Assembly: GCA_037176905.1 (NCBI GenBank)
Contig: JBBBWG010000448.1
Span: 46,189-110,188 of the forward strand
Direction of reading: 5' to 3'
From: Azolla pinnata
Taxonomy: Eukaryota; Streptophyta; Polypodiopsida; Salviniales; Salviniaceae
Length of the DNA stretch: 64,000 bases
The position numbers were made by a program, and so were the translations under genes. The first letter of the stretch is position 1, and each line of letters begins with the position of its first letter. Below are positions 55,615 to 64,000 of the stretch, piece after piece. The notes beneath the pieces are model-generated. The model had not been told where the DNA came from and did no database searches. It worked only from the letters and a program-made list of their open reading frames with translations.

Positions 55615-57372
55615 TTACGAATGCCTCAATATTTTCATCGAGGTAATGAACTTTCTCTTTTCCTCCGTGCTAGCATCAGCATAGAGCCTGCGCATACAGA
55701 TATAAGGGGCACTGTCATTTCCATCCAATGCCACAACTTGTGCAAAGGCATTCGAACCAATCTGAATATCACCCCACTTCCTACAAGCACTCAAGACGGT
55801 GAGCCACATAACAGTGTTGGGAAAGAAAGGAGTTTTTTCCATAGCTAGTGCTACATTCTCTAGCTGTCCGGCACGACCAACGAGATCAACAAAGCAACAT
55901 TGGTGCTCAACAGTTGGGATGACACCATAGCATTGCACCATGGCTTGAAAGTAGGTCTCTCCTTTATCGACCAGACCTACGTGACTACAAGCATTAAGAA
56001 TACTGATGAACGTGACAGCGTTTGGTTTGATCCCTTCTCTTCTCATTGCTTCTAGGAAACATAAAATTTCTCCCAATTCTCCTCCTTGGGCCTGCCCTGC
56101 TATCAATGTGTTCCACGAGACTACATTTCGTGTTTGAAGCCTGTTGAATACATGAACCGCATTTGCTACCATGCCACATTTGACATACATATCGACCAGT
56201 GCATTCCCAACATGCTGGCTTGTTTGTATAAACCCTCTTCTCTCAATGTCATCGTGCAATTCTCTTCCTTTATCAAAGGCTCCAATCATGCCACATGCCT
56301 TCAAGCTGCAAGTAAGTGTATACTCATCCGGAGATAGACCATGTCGATGCATCTCCTGAGAATACCCTAATGCTTCCTCGGGCCTCTCATGTTGGATGAA
56401 TCCTGAAATCAATGCATTCCATGATACTACCAATCCACAACGGATTGGGTGAAAAACAATCTTTGATTCCGCCAGCATACCCCATTTTGCATACATATCG
56501 ACCAATGCAGTCCCAACAACAGCATTGCTTCTTGAAAACCCCATTTTCTCAACATGAGCGTGCACTTCCATGCCTTCTGCTATTCCTCGAGCACCACAAC
56601 ATGCTTTCAAGACACATACAAGTAAAGTTTCATCAGGAACGACTCCTTCATGTCTCATCTGTCTGTAACTGTGAAATGCTTCTTCGTAGCACTCGTTTTG
56701 TACATATAACGTAATTAGTGTGGACCACGAAATCGCATTCCGAACCAGAAGCATCTGAAATACATCCTCTGCTTCGGCAATTGAGCCACATTTCCCATAC
56801 ATATCAATCAATGCATTACCTATGGCAACATTGTGATTGTTTCTCAGCAATCCTCTCCTTTCAATATGACCATGGATACCTCTTCCATTTCTCACGTCCT
56901 TGAGGCTCCCACATGCTTTCGAAACACAAGTGAGCGTGACCACGTCAGGGAGAATAGACCGATCCTCCATTAGGGAAAAGCGATTCAATGCTTCCTGGCC
57001 CAGTCCATGTCGTACATATCCGGTCATCAACGCGTTCCATGTCGCCACATCGCACGTGGGAAGGCGATCAAACACTTGTTGCGCCGTGGCGAGCATACCA
57101 CATTTGGCATACATGTCGACCAAAGCATTGCCGAGGGGAGAGCACTGGCTTGCCAACAATCCTGCCTGGAGGATGAAGCCATGCAATCTGATGCCACGCT
57201 CGGGGTCATTTTGGTTCCCAGAAGCTTTAAGCAGGCTTACCAAGGAATGCATGTCGGGGCACGGCGTCGGACCTTCTCGCGTCTGCCATGGCGGATAAGA
57301 AGCATTGACAGCTTTGCCGAGCTCTTTGCATCGGGCATGCGTAGGGGGGAAGAGGGAATTCCACGAGCTCAT
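55615..57372 (-). CDS. PLS-class pentatricopeptide repeat protein, no intact DYW domain
   Basis: Single-exon, 585-codon PLS-type PPR protein, a family that binds organellar RNA in sequence-specific fashion for editing, splicing or stability. Repeats run from about residue 40 to 490: NALVDMYAKCGMLATAQQVF, NALIDMYGKCGSIAEAEDVF, TALVDMYAKWGMLAESKIVF and NALVDMYVKCGMVANAVHVF, each followed by a W(S/N)-type P unit such as VSWNALISGFIQHERPEEAL. After the last repeat, FISILNACSHVGLVDKGETYF to VLSACRKWGDIQIGSNAFAQ corresponds to the E region. The protein stops a few residues later (KILRHS), lacking E+ and DYW. There is no clear targeting peptide; another start upstream in a different frame is possible. 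The phrasing of the repeats recalls PPRs of ferns and other seed-free plants. The target RNA is unknown. Confidence 0.88.
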   Translation of the reverse strand: MSSWNSLFPPTHARCKELGKAVNASYPPWQTREGPTPCPDMHSLVSLLKASGNQNDPERGIRLHGFILQAGLLASQCSPLGNALVDMYAKCGMLATAQQVFDRLPTCDVATWNALMTGYVRHGLGQEALNRFSLMEDRSILPDVVTLTCVSKACGSLKDVRNGRGIHGHIERRGLLRNNHNVAIGNALIDMYGKCGSIAEAEDVFQMLLVRNAISWSTLITLYVQNECYEEAFHSYRQMRHEGVVPDETLLVCVLKACCGARGIAEGMEVHAHVEKMGFSRSNAVVGTALVDMYAKWGMLAESKIVFHPIRCGLVVSWNALISGFIQHERPEEALGYSQEMHRHGLSPDEYTLTCSLKACGMIGAFDKGRELHDDIERRGFIQTSQHVGNALVDMYVKCGMVANAVHVFNRLQTRNVVSWNTLIAGQAQGGELGEILCFLEAMRREGIKPNAVTFISILNACSHVGLVDKGETYFQAMVQCYGVIPTVEHQCCFVDLVGRAGQLENVALAMEKTPFFPNTVMWLTVLSACRKWGDIQIGSNAFAQVVALDGNDSAPYICMRRLYADASTEEKRKFITSMKILRHS

Positions 57373-59168
57373 CTTCCTCTCCCGTGGATGGGCGAGCGAT
57401 CAAAGCAGACGCGATCTCCATGGCCCTGGCTATGTCCATGGAAGGAAGGACGAGGAGGTATGTTCTTTCTGATCACAAAACATGCGCTTACAAAAAAACT
57501 GCCTTCCGATGGGAATGACCACATTTCCAAAACCACTCTGGAGCTCAAAACCTGCTACAACCATTTTCCCCAAAATCTTAAAAAACCCTGATGATTCTTA
57601 CCTGTTAGATGCCAGATCCAGTATGCGAAGGGATCGAACGATCGATTGCGTTTTCTCCGGCGTGAATTGCAACCGTAATCGAATGATTTACCTTTTCCTT
57701 ATGTGTTAAATCGGTCTGCTCCGCTGAGCTCGATTCGAAGCCACATTGCTCTGAGAGAGAGAGTATTTGCTTTTGTATCGTCCGAGGGAATAGTGCAGAT
57801 GAAGGATGCCTAACTTGGCAATGATCAACATGGCGGTGGCCTAGGAACATGTTATTTCACGTTATTGAGCTTTTCGTATTATCGCATCGTTTGAAAGAAT
57901 CTGGTATCGCTAGATATCAGCTTTCTAGGCTGCGGAAACAGCTGAAGTGCACAGTGCCACACGCATCCTCTTTCTGGGCATTTTGTACGTATCGAACTGG
58001 CCTCATGGCAGATGAATAAATAATCTTCTGCGATACCGTCGTCGCGGTGTTTGTTGGAGTTTTTTTTTGCAGGATTGGTAAGGATTTGTCATCGTCTCGT
58101 TCTCCAAACAAACTGCATTGTTTTGTTGTATGGAACAGTTTCTGGATCGAAACGCACTTTCTTTTGCCTTCTTCGTCGATGGGACAATAGGATGGAGAAC
58201 TGGTGCAATGCCTATCTATGGTGGCCTATGGTAGTCGAAACAATGCAAAAAGTTGAGGTGCCTGTGGGAGCACTGCAGTGTCAACAACCAATTGCTCGAC
58301 AACAGGTGTCGAGCTGAGTTATGGGAGGTAAGTGTGGAGCACTGTAGTGCCGATAGCCAATCACTCAGCTCGAGCATGGAGCCAAGGTACGAGAGGTGAT
58401 TGCGAAGCGCTGCAGCGACATAAAGTCGATTGCAAGCACCCGAGTTGAGTAGCCAATTACAGGCAGTTGTGGAACAATGCAACGTCAACAGTCGATGGAA
58501 GCATCGATTCGAGCTAGGAGACGCAACTGTGAATCGTTTCACAGCGTCATCAGCCAGATGTTCAACTGTAAGCATCGAAAGAGAGAGGGAGGTAAACTGC
58601 GAATCGACGAATGCAGCAGCGTCAACAGCAACCGATCGTTGCAGCTGCCGGCAGCAAACGCCCGATTTTACAAGATCGGGGATTCCGAACGAATCCTCGG
58701 AATCAGGATCTGAATCAGTCTCCGGTATCATCAGCCAAATCAGGAAGAAAAATTAACACGAAAGATTAGCAAAAAAAAAAACAGAGGATGGGGAAAATTA
58801 AGTTGAGAAGAGAAGAGAATAAAAGAATGGAAAATAAAAGAATTGAAAAAGAGAGAAGAAGAAGAAGAAGAAGAAGAAGAAGGACAAGAAAATGAGAATA
58901 AAGAAAAATAGATATCTTCCGCGCCACAGCACTCAAAGGGCCGAAGGCAACACACAGTCGGCGCGAAGCTCGCCATCGCTGCTAGACGGTGGGAGAGAAG
59001 CGGGCGGAACGTCTGGGAGCGCGAAGCTCGGCCATCGCTGCTAAGGCGGGGAGCGGAAGCGGAACGCGCAGAGAAGCTCCTCCGGCAAACGAGCGCGGGA
59101 ACGGGAGAACGCAGCCAAACGCTGCGAGAGAGATACCGGCGCGAGAACGAGACGGACGGAAGCGAGGC
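57373..59168. other. Region between divergent PPR and TON1 genes
   Basis: Shared upstream region. The segment 58240-58520 has weak internal similarity (gcactg-agtg, agccaatt and gtcgatg words about 80-100 bp apart). A GAA run is at 58855-58884, about 285 bp upstream of the TON1 start. Frames here are overlapping and lack homology; no gene called. Confidence 0.5.
58855..58884. repeat. (GAA)n tract upstream of TON1
   Basis: About ten GAA units in a wider purine-rich stretch from 58795 to 58910. Confidence 0.9.
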
Positions 59169-62100
59169 ATGGACGAGTATGCGAGGGAGATGATGGACCT
59201 CAAGACGCTCGTCACTCGCGTTCTAGAGAAGAAAGGAGTTCTCGCCAGAATCCGCGTAAGTTCTTCACCCTCATTCCGCTCTCTCCTTCGTTTCCGTCTT
59301 CTTCTTCTTCTTTTCTTCACCCGCATTCTTGATTTTCGTCCGGCTCTTCTATCTAGTACGTCCGATCTGCGTTTTCTCGGAAAGTATCTATGTCGTCGGT
59401 TTCGATCTCCGTTTTCTGTTTCTCTTTCCTCTCGCACAAAGAAGTGGTCGAGTTCTTCCTTTCATCCGCATTGCTAGGACGTCTATGTTTTTTCTGCAGA
59501 AATCATCTCAAAGGTTCGGCTTAACATTTCTGCTATCCCTCAGCTTCATCTTATTGCTCGCATTTCGGTCGTTGTTTGCAAAAATGGAATCTTTCTTTTT
59601 TCTTCTCTTTCCATATTTTTCATAGCGTTCCTTTGTGCATCAGCGACAAACTTAATTTTCACCTAGAAAATGGACAGGTTATCAGCAGAATCTGTATTAT
59701 TCTTTCTTTCTTTCTATTTCTTCACTTTCATTCATCCTTCCTTGCTTTACTGTAGTTTGATCTCGTTTCTTCTCCTTCCCCTCAGGTTTTCTTTTTATGT
59801 TTGATTCTTTGCAGATTATGAATAATTGTTTCTCCCCCCCCCCCTTCTCTCCCCGTGCACTGCTTATGTTAATCGCAACTTTTCTGAAAAATCGGTACTT
59901 GTTGCTTTTGTTGTAGTTCTATTTCCGTCCTTATGAGGTCGAAATTTTCTTTTGGGAATCGCAGCAAACTGCATTCTTTATATGAAGCTCTGCACAAGTA
60001 ATTCTGTTTGTTATGTTTGTACATGCTTGTACATTGGCGTATGAAAGAAATTTATTGTAAAGGTTGCGTTTGTTTGTCCTACGACATTATGTGCAAAAAC
60101 TATTAATTCAAGTTTTCTTTCCATCTTTAGCATATATAATTTGAAGAGCTCATTCCACATAACTACTTTACCTCGAACCTTTCTTATGCATCTGCTAACG
60201 TGATTGCAGCTTGGTATTTCCTACAATTTAGCAGAATAATGAATGTTAAAACTTTTGTTCTATTCTTCTAGTTACAATGGTTACTGGAAGATGATGTATC
60301 CCAGTATATAAGTTTCCCCTCCAAAGAGTGAAACTTTGTTGCAATAGTAGACAATTCGTGATGTTTGGTTTAGTTCTATGCAAATTATTTTATTCACACC
60401 AAATTTTATGCTGTGTTTGATTTTTTTTCAGAATATTCTTTATTTTCATGCGTGCTATTTGAGGAATTTGATGTTAACACTAATTAAATGTCATTTAATT
60501 CCTTTTTTTGTGTTTACACAGGCAGAATTAAGAGCAAATGTTTTTGCTGCAATAGAAGAAGAAGACAGAGGTTTAGAGAATGAAGAGAACCCCAGTTTTG
60601 CCCTGTTAGGAGCATCGAATGCACGTGCCAAGGAGCTTCACTCATCCCCCACAGGTATGATTTTTCATTTTATAGAAAGATGCAGTATGCTGATTGAGCC
60701 TTGATAACGTGACAAGGGAAAAATTTTCAAAGCCTTAAAAGTTTCTTTACTTGCTGAAATGCCCCAAAGTTCTCATTACTTTCCTTGAATACATTGTTTT
60801 CTATTTTCGATCATTTCATGATTAATGGTGGTCTGTTTCTCCATACATAAATCTTATGTCTATATGATTCTACATTGACATGGTTATGATGTTGGTAGTC
60901 TAGTTTTCCATGCACTGTGGTGAAGTTGTATTCCTCTGTGCAGGAAAGCTCTTGACAGCTCTTATATGTGACTACTTGGAATGGGGTCATTTGGAATATA
61001 CATTGAAAGTTTATCTACCTGAATGCAATCTGGTAATATAAACGATTCAAGGTTCTAAGTACCTACCAGGGTCCTGTTTATCTATAACCTTTCAAAACCT
61101 TGAATCTCAGCCCAGAGGATTTTGGAAATCGGAGCTCAAGGAGAAGTTTGGACAGATGGCTGAATCTGCAGAAGCCAAGGAGAGGCCTCTATTGGCTGAG
61201 ATTGTTGAGTCATACCTAAAGCAAGAGGTATAGTTTCTAGCATAATCGAAGTGGCACCATTTTTGAGGTCTGATGCCTGTATTTAATAGAGATTGTAATA
61301 TTATAGGAGATATTATGTAGGCAGCTCGAGGTTTCCATTGATGAATTATAAGTGGTTTTACATGTCTTAAATTTAGTGATTTCTAGCCACAAAGTAGACT
61401 CTCAATCTCTCATTTGCGTTTATGGAAGAAGTTGTTTTATATCAAATCTAAATAGTAGATATATCGTTGCTGCTAATGTAAACAGCAACAAAACTCGGCA
61501 TCAAATCTGACTGGGAGCTTTGCAAAATTAGCAGTACGAAGATCAGTTCAAGCTAGTCCTGCTGCATCAGATGATTTACAATCTGATGTAGACAAAAATA
61601 ATTTAAATAGAAGATCATCGTCAACTTCTTTGACAGGTCGAAGAGGAGGGTATGCTTTTCTCATTTTATCTTTAAAACGAATTTCATTTCTATCAAAAAT
61701 TATTGTAACTACATGATGTTGTGTGACAGATTGACACCAATCGGCCAAACACGCAATGGGGTTGCTTTTCCTAGAAATTATTCTAGTGATAACAGCATGA
61801 CCGAAGACTCAGGTGTTCCTTCTTTTTGCTTCATTTCAAAGAAATATTTGTGAATATGCCTAAATGCAATTTGAATTCTGTTGCTTCTGTTGAAATTTGA
61901 TCGAATAAGATTTTGATGCCTACATAAATGCCTATATGCTACAAATATTAAAAAGTAAAGCTAATATATGTAGCTTAGAATGACATATTAATGAGGTTCC
62001 AAACCAAAAAAAACTTAAGGGCTAAAAACAGACTGGACAGGAGCAGACATAGATATTAATCTTAAAAGACAATTAATGGGCTCACAAGCTTATCAATTAA

Positions 62101-62852
62101 AAGTTTGAACAGTTATGTTCTTAACTGGTTGGTAAACAAGATGCCCTGTACTAATGCATGACAACTTTAAAGTTTACCAGCCTCTATAGCAGAGAGATCC
62201 AGTGAGACTCTCGGAAAAGTAAATTATGTCAGTCAAAGTTTGGTTGATGGCCATTATGATGATGGTGTGGCCAAAGATATGCATATGCAGTCCTCTGAAC
62301 AGAAGCCAGAGAGAAATGGAACTGTAAATAGAAGCCAACATGTAAACAGTTTTTGGAGGTACAAAAGTATATCTAGACGTTTTGAAAACTACCGCTGAAT
62401 GTTAACAAGGAACTTCATGCTTGAAAGCTTTGAAATGATGCTCTAATTAACATATAGACCTGTCTATTGATTAATGTTTTTGCTTGTGCTCTGTTTGCAG
62501 ACAAAGGACATCAATAGTTTCATATGACACTGCATCAGTCGAGTACGTTTTCCGAGCTCTCTTTTGAATCTTTTTGCATTTCAATAATGTTGAAATATGG
62601 ATGATGTATTTTTGAAGTTGATTGGATGCTGAGCATTATATGAGAGGATCTAGTGTTCTGTGTTTGAGTGTTTTGAAGTACATGGAGATAGACCTAGTGT
62701 CAAGCTGGTACCAAATATGTAATATGATCCAATCAATGTTGAAAATTTAATCTGTAATTTGCAGGAGTCTCGAAGAAGTTATTGAGGAAGAAGATGCTTC
62801 TTTGGAGAAAGGAAGTTGCTCGTCAACAAAAGAAAGCTGTTCCTCAGCATAG
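59169..62852 (+). CDS. TON1: TONNEAU1 (TON1) homologue, LisH/FOP-like microtubule organiser
   Basis: Plant relative of centrosomal FOP that works with TRM proteins and the TON2/FASS PP2A subunit in the cortical microtubule array and preprophase band. Nine exons: 59169-59255, 60522-60654, 60944-61032, 61111-61227, 61486-61649, 61730-61812, 62181-62358, 62501-62542 and 62765-62852 (326 aa). The start MDEYAREMMDLKTLVTRVLE and the following KKGVLARIRAELRANVFAAI are nearly the Arabidopsis TON1 N terminus. A LisH segment (LLTALICDYLEWGHLEYTLK) at about residues 77-105 and PRGFWKSELKEKFGQ follow. The C-terminal half is Ser/Asn/Arg-rich and longer than in Arabidopsis TON1 (about 260 aa), ending in an acidic SLEEVIEEEDAS stretch and a Ser/Cys-rich tail. 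All introns are GT-AG. The gene is divergent from the PPR gene. Intron 1 has a run of about 11 C at 59834-59844. Confidence 0.94.
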
Positions 62853-64000
62853 CAAGATCAACATCTGTTGTACTATTGAAAAACTGAAAATCATTGAAGG
62901 CGTGAGTCGTATGCTTAAAGAAAACACAAATATGTTACTAACCACTAACTGTCATAAGTATGTTGATGTGTTGCGTTAGGATATATTGGTGAATGCTATA
63001 TATAGTAAGCACTCTTTATGTTTGATAGGAAGGATGGAATGTATTTCCTGCCTTACCATATATCGTTACAGGTGATGCTGTCATACATTCCAGTGGTGTA
63101 ATGAATGGCTATTATAATGTGAAGTTATATTTGAGTACAGCATTTGTTATGTTGCTGTCTATTTTGATAATCAAGCATATTTGTTCACAAACCGTAAGCA
63201 ATAACGTGCCTACCTGCTTTGATCCGTCATTGAAATATCAATGATGTGTTTTGTGTTTGTCGATGAAAAATGTAATTTCCTGTCATGCATTTAGGGTTTA
63301 TGCCGATTCCTGCAATTCCCGTATTTATTTTTGTGGTTCACTTCTAAATGTTGTTTTGAGTTCTGATTCCTCACTAGGACTCCGGCCTCAATCCTGCTAG
63401 TAAAAAAAGTAATGAACTCGCCTTCTTCATTGAAATTCCTACTGCACAAGATTGGGCATTCAGTTTATATTCAGTGCATAAGGCTTACCAGGAATGTAAT
63501 GAGGGCCAACTAGTGGAGTACAATGTGCTATAATGGGTTTTTGTTGCACACTTGAGCTCTTGACGGTGAACATATTGAGTGGGATGCGGGAGCATATTAA
63601 GATGTGTTTGTTGCCAGATTTATCTAGCCATTGCAGATGGAGCATGCAGCTTGGTAAATTGATCGTGCTGATGAGTATACTCAGCGGACCTAAGATCAAC
63701 TAACATGGGTAAATTGCTTACTCTGTATATGTTAACCGTATCTCATGATGTTCACCATTTTGGCTAAATACTATGTTATCTGAGGAGCATACTCATCAAC
63801 ATATGGCCTACTCTTAGTAGGTAGCGAAGCTCACACAATACAACAGTGTCAAAAGGCTTGGAGGATTGGAAACAACTGCCAGCAAGTAACTACAAGTGCC
63901 TTGCCGACAGAAAAATCCAAATACAGTAGTTAAAACAGCTTTTAACAATAGCAAGCAGCAATATCCAACTTTCTACAGATGGATGAAAGCATATACATAC
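62853..64000. other. Right edge, no gene seen
   Basis: Contains the TON1 3' UTR and then AT-rich unique sequence. The minus-strand frame at 63460-63699 has no recognisable feature. A neighbouring gene may lie beyond the edge. Confidence 0.5.

Noticed and set aside
58216-58731. 171-codon minus-strand frame between PPR and TON1
   Set aside because: Overlaps other open frames, is Leu/Ser/His-rich through a weak repeat, and shows no domain.

Overview
This is a nuclear genomic window from a land plant. The genes are intron-rich, the simple repeats include the plant telomere-type TTTAGGG unit, and the gene set is plant-specific: a vacuolar sorting receptor, TONNEAU1, an mTERF4-type protein, a PLS-class PPR protein and a plant U-box/ARM E3. 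The PPR protein reads like those of ferns and other seed-free vascular plants (repeated LKAC-G, GREIH-like and NALVDMY-KCG blocks, then an LNACSH-GLVD tail), so a fern or relative is my best guess. That is inference from memory of the family, not a database result.

Layout, left to right. A 5'-truncated GTF3C3 (TFIIIC TPR subunit, +) converges on a plastid-targeted DUF3054 membrane protein (-). DUF3054 is divergent from a nine-exon mitochondrial carrier (+), which is followed by a 16-exon SAC-domain phosphoinositide phosphatase (+). Then come six minus-strand genes: a U-box/ARM E3 ligase (PUB43/44-like), a vacuolar sorting receptor, the Fe-S scaffold ISU1, a J-domain protein, an mTERF4/RUG2-like protein and the PPR protein. 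The PPR gene is divergent from TON1 (+). I chained the exons by hand. Reading frame is kept across every junction given, and the sums are whole codons: carrier 343 aa, SAC 921 aa, U-box 774 aa, VSR 658 aa, ISU1 172 aa, TON1 326 aa, DUF3054 274 aa.

The genes do not form one pathway. Several products go to organelles (DUF3054, the carrier, ISU1, mTERF4, probably the PPR). Others act in endomembrane traffic (VSR, SAC), protein turnover (U-box), the cortical cytoskeleton (TON1) and Pol III transcription (GTF3C3).

The spaces between genes are unusually rich in tandem repeats, mostly in 5' flanks. There are two ACAT/TGTA arrays with a roughly 66-bp higher-order period, two TTTAGGG-containing minisatellites, a 45-55 bp minisatellite, CTT/GAA and CT/GA tracts, and a striking nine-copy array of ACGT cores spaced mostly 11 bp apart. 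A 100-N assembly gap in the SAC gene lies inside a duplicated 133-bp segment and looks like a false duplication. I see no CRISPR array, complete tRNA, rRNA or intact transposon.
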